Source of the DNA: Halisarca cf. caerulea
Lineage: Eukaryota > Porifera > Demospongiae > Chondrillida > Halisarcidae
DNA length: 20,000 nt
Reading direction: 5' to 3'
Assembly (NCBI GenBank): GCA_963170055.1
Contig: CAUJGJ010000397.1
Coordinates: forward strand, 85,001-105,000
The position numbers were made by a program, and so were the translations under genes. This document shows positions 1-8,339 of this stretch, in pieces (position 1 is the first letter of the stretch; every line of letters begins with the position of its first letter). The notes beneath the pieces were generated by a model. The model was not told where the DNA came from. It saw nothing but the letters and a program-made list of their open reading frames with translations, and ran no database searches.

Positions 1-49
1 GGCGATCGTTTTGGCGCACGGAATTCTAGTCGGAACTGTCAATTAACGC

Positions 50-270
50 ATGATGCTTCCAACTTCAGTGTGTGTCCCTCCTCTTCATTCCAGAACAGCT
101 AAGTATAGGGCTAGAACATCACAAGCCACAGCAATTCACCGCATTGAGAAGGATCTGCCCATAAAGCAACGCAAGTTGTGGAGTGAAGATGCTATGGCTA
201 AGGCTGTGGTAGCTGTACAATCTGGCCAGTGCAGTATAAGACGTGCAGCTGAGCAGTACAATGTACCAAG
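50..270 (+). CDS. Pogo transposase exon 1: HTH_psq DNA-binding segment
   Basis: The frame opens with ATGATG at 50. The segment encoding KLWSEDAMAKAVVAVQSGQ then SIRRAAEQYNVPR matches the helix-turn-helix psq (CENP-B N-terminal-like) pattern of Tigger/pogo transposases. Translation ends in a donor AAG|GTAAAT at 271, phase 2. It joins the acceptor ACATACAG at 530, so the motif continues as NVPR-STLYDRVSGRV, which completes the recognition helix. The first ~25 codons before the basic stretch do not look conserved, so the true start could be a later Met or an upstream exon outside the window. Confidence 0.7.
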
Positions 271-530
271 GTAAATGGAATCAGGGAGGGATTATATTAA
301 TTTTTTAAAGTTACTGTATACTACTAGAAATTCATTGACAAAAATAATATTAATTATTATTAGTGTTATAATAATTATAAGTTGTATTAGCCTAAGGCCA
401 AAATGGTCCTTTTAAATAAGCAAGGCCTATATATTATGCTTAGTACCTTTCAACTTAATAATATATTATGCAAACCCAGGGAAATTCCTAGATAATTAAA
501 AGTATAATACACTTTATTATCAACATACAG

Positions 531-1777
531 ATCAACCCTCTATGACCGTGTAAGTGGTAGAGTGCTTGAAGGAGCACACAGCGGGCCTCAGTGATATCTG
601 TATGCTGATGAGGAGGATGAGCTCGTCAAATTTATTGTGAGGTGTTCAGAAATCGGATATTCACGTACCAAAAGGGATATCTTAGCAATAGTGCAAAGTG
701 CATGCGAGAAGAAAGGGCGGATGGTTTCAGTGACACATGGTTGGTGGAATTCTTTCCGTAGGAGACACCCTGAGTTGAGTATTCGCAAAGCTGAAGGCCT
801 TGGATACCCAAGAACAGTAGCATTTGATCCAGTTGTCATCAATCGTTATTACGATATGTTGGAGTCTACCCTGAAGACCAATGATCTGTGGGATTTTCCT
901 GCACAAATCTTCAATTGTGATGAGACGGGTATGCCTCTGAATCCAGGTACAACAAAAGTAGCAGCACTGAAGGGAACAAAGCATCCCTATCAGATAACCA
1001 GTGGAAACAAGACACACATTACTGTTCTGGCATGCACAAGTGCAGCTGGCTATGCCATGCCACCTATGGTCATATTTGATCGCAGGACACTGAAGCCAGA
1101 ACTGACACTTGGTGAAGTATCTGGTACTTTTTATGGGCTAAGTGACAATGGCTGGATGGATGCGGAGCTATTTCAAGAATGGTTTGCAAACCACTTTTTG
1201 AGGTATGCTCCTTCTGCAAGACCACTTCTACTCCTCCTCGATGGTCATTCATCTCATTACCAACCAGCAATGGTTAGAATGGCAGCAGAGGAAAAGATAA
1301 TAGTCTTTTGTTTACCACCGCACACCACCCATGTCGCACAGCCATTAGATAACGGTCCTTTTGCATCATTGAAGAGATATTGGCAGGAGGTATGTCGGGA
1401 ATTCATGGTGCAAAACCCAGGGAAAGTTGTAACAAGGTTTGAATTTTCCCGTCTTTTTTGCAAGGCATATACCAAAGCCATGACGATTCACACAATCACA
1501 GAGAGTTTTCGCAGCACAGGTGTGTTCCCTTTTAATAGGCATGTTCTTCAGCCCTGTGATAAAGAGCCTGATCTGGCTGAGAGAACGGGCTTGGCATACA
1601 TTCCTATGTTCAGTCCTCGGCCACGCAAGGAAGGAGACTTGCTGCTCAGTCGACCTCCATTACAGTCTAAACATCAGGACAGTTCAGCCATGATGACAAC
1701 CGATTTGGAATCAGATGAAGAATTCGAATTTGATGAGGCACTAGTCAGTCCACTCCAGGACCCATCCAAGTCCATAG
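531..1777 (+). CDS. Pogo transposase exon 2: DDE_1 catalytic domain
   Basis: Catalytic core of a pogo-superfamily cut-and-paste transposase. The three acidic residues are visible: NCDETG (Asp codon at 919), LLLDGHSSH (1240) and QPLDNGPFASLK (1348). The last two Asp are 36 residues apart, a DD35D spacing. HGWWNSFRRRHPELSIR upstream is the second DNA-binding (CENP-B-like) segment. The exon starts in phase 2 after the acceptor at 530. It contains an in-frame TGA at 592-594, then reads open from there to the donor ATAG|GTTAGT at 1778 (phase 1). Apart from that one codon no damage is seen across more than 380 codons. Confidence 0.8.
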
Positions 1778-1837
1778 GTTAGTTGAGAATATGCACCTGT
1801 CCAACTGCTACTGTTAACTAACTATATATATGATATG

Positions 1838-2437
1838 CGGTAGGCGTCAAAAAAAAGTTTCTGTATCGTAATCGTAAAATGGTCAAATTACGATTACATT
1901 CCAATATGTATTATCTATGATAGGATGGACCTCAGTAAAAGGGATCGCGTCTGGTCTAGATCTGCTGATCAGATTACGATTTACTTTTGCATGCAGATCA
2001 AATTACCCTCACCACAGTGATCAAGGGCGATGGTCCCTGCTTCAAGATGGCGAGCTAGCCTATACGATGATCGGATCTTCGAGATCCTGAGATAGGATGG
2101 ACCTCAGTAAAAAGGATCGCTTCTGATCTAGATCTGCTGATCGGATTACGATTTACATTTGCCTGCAGATCAAATTACCCTCACGACGCTGATCAAGGGC
2201 GATGGTCCCCGCTTCGAGATCGCGAGCTAGTCTACTAGTCTACGATGGTCACAGCTTCAAAATTGTCAGATAGGATGAACCTGGGTGATCAAATTATGAT
2301 TTCTATAAGCTTTTAGATCAAATTACGGTGATAAATGGCATCCAAATGAAATTATGATTTTCACTACGCACACCGTAACTACGATTACGATACATTACTT
2401 AACGATTACGCTACGGAAACTTTTTTGATGTCTACCG
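1838..2437 (+). mobile_element. Terminal-inverted-repeat (MITE-like) element in pogo intron 2
   Basis: The left end reads GGTAGGCGTCAAAAAA..GTTTC near 1839. The right end, reverse complemented, reads GGTAGACATCAAAAAAGTTTC, and both continue into GTA-CGTAATCGT. Imperfect terminal inverted repeats of about 37 bp therefore bound a ~600-bp non-coding element. No transposase frame lies inside, so it would be non-autonomous. I could not define a convincing target-site duplication: the flanks TATGC and GTAGT do not match. The strand is arbitrary. Confidence 0.65.
1919..2335 (+). repeat. ~175-bp tandem repeat inside the intron-2 element
   Basis: Units begin with GATAGGATGGACCTCAGTAA at 1919 and 2091, and with a diverged GATAGGATGAACCTGGGTGA at 2269. 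This gives periods of 172 and 178 bp. The first two units share long blocks such as GATCTAGATCTGCTGATC-like and ATCAAGGGCGATGGTCCC segments. The third is truncated. The repeat is internal to the inverted-repeat element, so it was probably amplified within it. Confidence 0.7.
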
Positions 2438-2620
2438 TAGTAGTCAATGAGCAGGATAATAAGCTGTTAAAGGGTAATTGCTTATAACCCTAGCATAATT
2501 ACATTCACATTTTAAATTAGTAATTCCTCCAAATTTTATCAGACTGATCGAGTCATGTATACGTACGTATACGTATATATTATGTACATGCATTAGATTA
2601 TTATGCTAAATATCTTATAG

Positions 2621-3238
2621 GTACATCAGATGACATACAAGGTGACTCTTCCTTTACCACTACTGAAGTGATGCTTTTTGAGCGACGTTTTGAAGAGGGA
2701 TATGACCTGACAACAGACACACGATACAATAAATGGCTTGAGGTAACTCACCCTAGTACCACTTTTCTTGCCCACTTGCCCGCTGTGTCACAGGGTACAT
2801 TAGCTCAGCTCAGTTCGGGATTGGCCACTTTTAATCGACCTAGTGAATCAGTTGGACAACTATCCAGGTTTCTCAAGCAACCAACACCAAGCTTAACCAG
2901 TAGACAATCCACGAACAAAAGCAAACCATCATCTCGTGTCCTTACAAGTGCACAAAATTTGAAGATCATAGAAGAAAAGGAACAACAGAAGAAAACAAAG
3001 GAACTGGAGAAGGAGGAGCGAAAGAAGGTAGCTGAAGAGAAGAAGAAAAAGTGTGAAGATGCAAAGAAAAGCAAGAAGCAACTACCTTCTAAAGAACTGC
3101 CGCCAGATGCAAAGAAAAGAAGTCTTAAAGGGAAGAACAAACCTAGTCCACATCATGTTGACGTAAACACAGAAAAGCAGACATGTACGGCTGATGCACA
3201 AGGGAGAAGTGGGAAACATTATGCCACTGAGTCCACGG
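2621..3238 (+). CDS. Pogo gene exon 3: LFERRFEEGYDLTTD motif plus Lys/Glu coiled coil
   Basis: The acceptor CTTATAG at 2620 and donor ACGG|GTTAGT at 3239 define a 618-nt exon, phase 1 at both ends, so it can be skipped or duplicated without changing frame. It encodes SSFTTTEVMLFERRFEEGYD and then LTTDTRYNKWLEVTHP, a motif repeated in the next two exons. A Ser/Thr-rich stretch follows, and then a strongly charged run (roughly codons from 2960 to 3130) of Lys/Glu likely to form a helix or coiled coil with nuclear-localisation character. The function of the motif is unknown to me. Its position after the DDE domain fits a C-terminal accessory region of Tigger-like proteins. Confidence 0.65.
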
Positions 3239-3654
3239 GTTAGTTGATGTATAAACTGTAACAGTAGTTGCACACTTTATAAATTATACAATACCACTAG
3301 TACTACTATCCACTGATTTGAAACAAATTTATAAATATATACCAGTCTTTATTATTATAAGTTAATTTGCACATTTTATATATATTACCTACTAGTATAG
3401 TAGCCCTGGAATCCATGCATTGTATACAGTGGAAACTGATTAACGAGAAACCCAGGGTGCACTAATAATATTAATATTATTTAGTTCTTGTTAAAAGTAT
3501 GAAGATTACAGTACATCCTATATGTACAGTTGCATGATGCACAAAAATTGCTTTTGTTAAAGCAATATTTCTTGTTAGCAACTTTGTGTTAACCATGCAG
3601 TTTCTATGCACTGTATATAATATTAAATATTCATTATTATTACATCTAATACAG

Positions 3655-3937
3655 GCGAAACATGTGTCAGTGATGACCCTTCCTTTACTACTGCTGAAAT
3701 CGAGCTTTTCAAGCGACGCTTTGAAGAGGGATATGACCTGACAACTGACACACGATACAACACATGGCTTCATATAGCCCACCCTGGCATTGAGAGTCAG
3801 ACATCAGCTACATCAGCATCTGTGAGTATCACAGAAAATAGTGCTAGAAGAACGTATGACAGCTAAGGTAGGAAAAAACAAGTCAAAGAAGAATTCTGCT
3901 ATAGGAAAAAAGAAAGCTACAAAGAAAAACCTATCAG
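3655..3937 (+). pseudogene. Decayed duplicate exon 4 of the pogo gene
   Basis: The acceptor ATACAG at 3654 is followed by a phase-1 frame encoding SFTTAEIELFKRRFEEGYDL and then TTDTRYNTWLHIAHP, clearly related to exons 3 and 5. After VSITENSA the frame hits TAA in the AGCTAAGG context near 3864. Another frame resumes similarity to the end of exon 5 (GKKKATKKNLSG) up to a donor TCAG|GTCAGT at 3938. The length of 283 nt is one more than a multiple of three, whereas its sister exons are exact multiples. A small indel near 3840 best explains this. Skipping this exon would restore the frame. Confidence 0.65.
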
Positions 3938-4020
3938 GTCAGTATATGCATTGCCACTAAATGCATTCCACTTACCCCAGTGGCATTACGTAACTAATTC
4001 ACTACTATGCACCAAGTGAT

Positions 4021-4080
4021 GATATAATATATTCTAATATATATATATATATATAATACACACGTTATACTACCTAGTAA
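4021..4080. repeat. AT-rich simple repeat in pogo intron 4
   Basis: A short run of alternating AT (near 4040-4055) within AT-rich intron sequence between exons 4 and 5. No coding signal. Confidence 0.6.
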
Positions 4081-4106
4081 TATGTGGATGGGCACAATTT
4101 TTGCAG

Positions 4107-4436
4107 GTAATGCATGTGCTACACAACTTGACAAAAGCACTAAGTCTTCCTTTACAAGTGCTCAAGTAAAGCTTTTTGAGCGACGTTTTGAGAAGGGATA
4201 TTGCTTGACAACAGACACACGATACAACACATGGCTTCAGATAACCCATCCTGACACCGAGCCTCAGAGATCAGCTACGCTAACATCAGATTCTGTGAGT
4301 ATCACAGAAGGTGGCACTCAAACTATCATAGAAGGAAAAGAACACAGAATATCTAAGGAAGCAGGAAGCTTGGGACTAAAGAAGACTCAGTCTGCTACTA
4401 CAGGAAAAAAGAAAACTACAAAGAAAAATCAATCAG
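4107..4436 (+). CDS. Pogo gene exon 5: third copy of the LFERRFEEGYD exon
   Basis: The acceptor TTTGCAG at 4106 and donor TCAG|GTCAGT at 4437 give 330 nt, phase 1 at both ends. The exon encodes SSFTSAQVKLFERRFEKGYC and then LTTDTRYNTWLQITHP, followed by a Lys-rich tail ending KKTTKKNQSG. It is closest to exon 4 over its whole length (shared VSITE and GKKK-TTKKN-SG segments), so 4 and 5 are the younger pair. It stays open and in frame, unlike exon 4. The motif has drifted (KGYC for EGYD). Confidence 0.65.
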
Positions 4437-4931
4437 GTCAGTACACATCACATGCAAGCTCTTATGCATAATTTACTCAGTTTAGAAGACCAGGGAAATT
4501 ATAGTTTGAGGCATACCATGTACGTAGAGAGGTATCAAATATCTGTCATTGCATGCTGAGGAATCCGAAATTATAGGACCTGCGTGGTATATAAGCATGC
4601 CCAGATGATATTGTATGGCATATGCATATGGCATTAATCCCATGCATACCAAGCTCCCTAAATTGTTTTAAGTTCATTGACAAACTTAATATGTGAAAGA
4701 GAACAAATTGAATGTTATAGTAATATGTCTATCATACACAGCTTGCTCGACCCTGAGAATTATGTGTTTCAAGTAGATTTCAACGTTGTAGAATAAAATT
4801 AAAATTAAATTGAATGCAATATTCAAAGAATTGTATTGCAAGTACATGCATGTGCCTGAGGGTACAGAGTGTGACAGTACATATGACATTGTCATTAAAT
4901 TTGTATTTACTACTGTATCTTCTCTGTATAG
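4437..4931. other. Intron 5 of the pogo gene, no other feature seen
   Basis: AT-rich sequence between donor 4437 and acceptor TCTGTATAG at 4931. Open frames here overlap the PHD exon or lack any recognisable motif. Confidence 0.5.
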
Positions 4932-5095
4932 GTCACATCCCAAGCCATTGTGAAGCCAAAACTTGCAAGAACCCAGAGGCCACACACTGGTTGCAGTGTA
5001 GCAGCTGTCTTGCTTGGCACCATATTATTTGTGCTGGTGTTGACCTAAAGTTGGCCAGACAAAAGAACTACATTTACCTATGTCCCTCTTGCTAA
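4932..5095 (+). CDS. Pogo gene terminal exon: PHD-type zinc finger
   Basis: The phase-1 exon after the acceptor at 4931 runs to TAA at 5093-5095. The protein reads HCEAKTCKNPEATHWLQCSS, then CLAWHHIICAG, and ends YLCPSC. The pattern Cys-x4-Cys, WLQCxxC, WHHxxC and a final CPSC is that of a PHD finger, a fold that usually reads histone H3 tails. PHD-like fingers at the C-terminus are known in some transposases and transposase-derived genes. Here it could target integration to chromatin states, but that is inference. Confidence 0.7.
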
Positions 5096-5150
5096 TCCTA
5101 GTGACCAGATTTTTTGCATCAGTATTTATTTCCTTGTGTTAATACACTGT

Positions 5151-5188
5151 GACACACACGCACACGCACTGACACACACGCACACGTA

Positions 5189-5245
<57 letters not shown>

Positions 5246-5264
5246 CACACACACACAAACACAA
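5151..5264. repeat. CA/TG microsatellite
   Basis: An interrupted (CA)n tract with CACG variants begins about 55 bp after the pogo stop codon. The apparent Cys/Val open frame on the minus strand is a product of the dinucleotide repeat and is not a gene. Confidence 0.9.
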
Positions 5265-5978
5265 TAGTTGTCAATAGATGTTATCATAATAATGTTACAT
5301 ACATTTACTGGCTGCATAAGTTGCCAAGAAATAAGATTTCTGATTCATGAGTAATGCTCCATATTATTATAGCATAGGCACTCTTATAGCAGGCTGATAT
5401 TAGTCTGAAAATGCCCAGCTATAAGAGATCATACAATTTACATGAAATGTAGCGACTCACTTTAGCTTTTTAAATGATGAAAACGATGCCTATGGCAGCC
5501 ATTTCTTTAGCCAACGGACTAGGGGTATTGCATCACATTGCATGAAGTGTGACTGATAATTGATTGTACCACAAGAAGGTATTCTCAAGACTGTAACACC
5601 TCGAAGGTTGAACGCTGCGCTACGAATCGTGGTCAAGATATAGAACACATCCAATACTCTGTAATACAACGAGAAGGACCAGATCTTGAATTTCTCTAGA
5701 AAGTATCAGTCGGTGTCCAGTGATAAATTGATCCGTCCAATATTTGATCGTCAGTGGACAGTGTCTTCTGTGCTCTACGCCTAGAACGCTTGAGGGTAAT
5801 CTCACTTCGATAGAGTGAATATACGTTAGAATGCTTAGTACTTTTGAATGATGTTAGAAAGTAGCGAATTCGTTCGCTGGTTATGAAAATGAAGTGTCTG
5901 GTAGTACATGGTAATTGATAATTGATTAATTACTCTATATTTGCTCATAACGAAACATATATGCGTTGTACAGTGAGT
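5265..5978. other. Intergenic stretch without recognised features
   Basis: Mixed-composition sequence. The only open frame of note is a ~60-codon minus-strand one (5620-5805), with no recognisable motif and no supporting splice signals. I see no RNA gene. Confidence 0.4.
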
Positions 5979-6320
5979 CTGGGTAACTTGGAGCGGCCGA
6001 ATTAAAAAGAAATATGCTAAATTTGACTCAGCAATGCCTACTTGAATTCAGCGTTTAACAGTGGCAAGTAGCTAGGGTAAGGCTGGGTAACTTGGAACGG
6101 CCGAGTAAAAGCAGTGTCAATAGTAAACTACAGGTACAATTTTGGCCAGTAATATCTCCGTAAATTGGGCGTTCAGCAGGGGTGAGTATAGCTGGGCAGC
6201 TTAATCATAGCAAAGGATACAGGCCCTGTTCTAACTTACCTATGTGTTCCTAAGTTACTCCACTTTACCCCATGGCTGGGCACCTTAAGCAAACGTTACA
6301 GGCCTTGTTCCACTTTAACC
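5979..6320. repeat. Dispersed repeat with internal duplications
   Basis: CTGGGTAACTTGGAGCGGCC at 5979 recurs as CTGGGTAACTTGGAACGGCC at 6083. A second pair, GCTGGGCAGCTTAATC...ACAGGCCCTGTTC near 6191 and GCTGGGCACCTTAAGC...ACAGGCCTTGTTC near 6272, follows. The segment around 6150-6235, reverse complemented, resembles 19425-19500 (ACAGGGCC, ATCCTTTGC, AAGCTG, CTATACT in the same order). This is therefore an interspersed repeat family present twice in the window in opposite orientation. Confidence 0.55.
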
Positions 6321-6341
6321 TACATACATAAACTCACAAAT

Positions 6342-6487
<146 letters not shown>

Positions 6488-6815
6488 TTTCCCCATTGTA
6501 AACAAACGTCACACACACCACACTCCCACAAAGCAATGTATACATACAATTAACACATGCTATCTCTAACATAACATAAAGCTTCCAAAGGCACACTGAG
6601 ACACAGTAGTCTAATAACAAAGGAAATCACACCCCACAAATACACACAAAGACACATACTACCTACACACGTAAAGGTACAAACCTTACGAAGGCACAGA
6701 CGACTGAAGAACGACACCCAACGAAACTAAATATCTGTATATACTAGTCCTAGCAATTATCACAGACCCGTGGCCAACGTGTTCTGTCGCAACTATCAAC
6801 CTTTGACCCCAATGC

Positions 6816-7010
6816 ATGGTTATGCAACAATTCCGCCGCACAATGCAAGAAAAGGAACAAAAACTTGCTTACCATGCTCCGCAGTATTACGAGACTTTGT
6901 CAAACCCAACAAATGCGCTTAGAAACACAGAGGAATACAAAGACGATCGAAAGACAGTTGACAACGGCTTTTCAATGAAGAACAGGGGCGAATTGTCTGA
7001 AAATCCATAG
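6816..7010 (+). CDS. Short hypothetical open frame upstream of the micro-exon gene
   Basis: A 64-codon frame rich in polar residues starts ATGGTTATGCAACAATTC and ends with TAG at 7008. It has no recognisable domain. It lies about 48 bp upstream of the next gene's predicted start and could be part of its 5' leader, an upstream ORF, or chance. A CAG acceptor-like site (TTTCATTTGCAG) at 7045 could join an upstream leader exon to the next gene. Confidence 0.2.
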   Translation: MVMQQFRRTMQEKEQKLAYHAPQYYETLSNPTNALRNTEEYKDDRKTVDNGFSMKNRGELSENP

Positions 7011-7057
7011 CGCGCATTCTCCGCGGGATTTTATTTCATTTGCAGCTGGCTGCAACA

Positions 7058-7246
7058 ATGGTTGAAATCTCTCTCGTTTTTGTGGTACGTTCAAAGCCTA
7101 CTACAACGTTAGAAGTGTATAATATGTGTCTATTTCGAATTTCGCTCTATATATTATTGTACTTGTCACACTAATAGATGTTGGTTGCAGCAGCAATACA
7201 CTTGCTGCTGCAACTTGTAGTACCCGGATTTGTCATGAGGCTAATG
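7058..7246 (+). CDS. Micro-exon gene, first two exons: hydrophobic N-terminus
   Basis: Exon 1 (7058-7084) follows a good initiation context, CAACAATGG, and encodes MVEISLVFV before the donor GTG|GTACGT. Exon 2 (7178-7246) follows the acceptor CACTAATAG and encodes MLVAAAIHLLLQLVVPGF and VMRLM before the donor ATG|GTAAGA. Joined in phase 0 they give an almost continuous hydrophobic stretch, typical of a signal peptide or signal anchor. Exon 2 also begins with ATG, so an alternative transcript could start there and keep the same function. Confidence 0.55.
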
Positions 7247-8281
7247 GTAAGAGTTTTACACTCTATAGGTTAGCATTGTGCTTAATTTAGTTTATTCTCT
7301 GCTGTAGGGAATCTTTTCAACTTGTGTGTGCATATATATAAGTTTAATACTTATTCTACCGCATGCATCTCCATGTTCTTGCATGCTCACAAAATTATGA
7401 AAAATGAACTTCTCACTTTGCCATTATTATGTTTTTGTGTTATATATCACTGGTATTGACTTTCATAAATCAAATTTATTCTAATATAATATTCCTTATT
7501 TATACTATTGTTTGTAGATAAAATTCAAAAAGGACTACAATGTAAGAGAACCTGCACGACTTGCATAAGATTAGAATGTATATATTATGTATATACTATT
7601 ATTTTTGATACTATGATATGTTTTTACATGCCTGTTTTTCTACATGCATGTGAGTATTCGTGTATTTCAGTAATGTCCTCTGTTATAAATTATGTTATAT
7701 CTTCATGTTCACAGGAGAGAAAGGCAGTTATCGAGGAGGAACTACTAGTGAGTTCAATATTGGTGAACAATGTACCTATGACAGTACCTGTAATAGAATT
7801 GTTTAACTTTTGTGTACATCTGCATGTGTTTGAACATTTATAGTGAGCATGTGTGCACATGTGTGAGCATGTGTGCACATGTGTGAGCATGTGTGTGTGT
7901 GCACATGTATGTGTACGTGTGTACTTGTGTGTGTGTGCGCACGCACATGTGTATGTACATGTGTACGTGTGTGTGTGTGTGTGTGTGCACATGTGTGAGT
8001 ACGAGTGTACATGTGTATATGTGTGCATGTGTGTGTGCTTGTGTATACATATGTGTATGCATATATATGAATATCAAATTTGCTCTCTTTTCTCTATACA
8101 TAATAGAGAAACAAAAAAGTTGATGAAATTGAAAAAGTTGTAAGTAAAATTCGTTATATGTGTGTGTGTGTGTGTGTATGTATGTGTGTGCATATATATA
8201 AATATTAAATTTGCTCTCTTTCCCTGGATAATAGAGAAAGGAAAAAGATGATGAAATTGAAAAAGTTGTAAGTAAAATTCG

Positions 8282-8339
<58 letters not shown>

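Larger units (their letters stand above)
50..5095 (+). pseudogene. Pogo/Tigger-type DDE_1 transposase gene, six exons, damaged
   Basis: Gene-level model with exons 50-270, 531-1777, 2621-3238, 3655-3937, 4107-4436 and 4932-5095. Protein order is an HTH_psq DNA-binding domain, a DDE_1 catalytic domain, a Lys/Glu-rich region with a repeated LFERRFEEGYDLTTD motif, and a C-terminal PHD-type zinc finger. The splice phases agree (2, then 1 throughout) if exon 4 is skipped, giving about 859 codons. Two lesions are visible: an in-frame TGA at 592-594 (codon 95), and exon 4 (283 nt, not a multiple of three) with a TAA and a frame change. The rest is open, so decay looks recent, or one lesion could be polymorphic. 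The protein would bind and mobilise its own element in the nucleus. No terminal repeats are recognised at the edges, so it could instead be a domesticated gene that has decayed. Confidence 0.75.

Noticed and set aside
5620..5805. Minus-strand ~60-codon frame
   Set aside because: Looks protein-like in places but starts without ATG and has no motif or convincing splice sites.
7308..7325. Possible 18-nt exon GIFSTC in the micro-exon gene
   Set aside because: The acceptor GCTGTAG is good, but the only phase-0 donor is GTGTGC. Mentioned as optional in the gene entry and not called separately.
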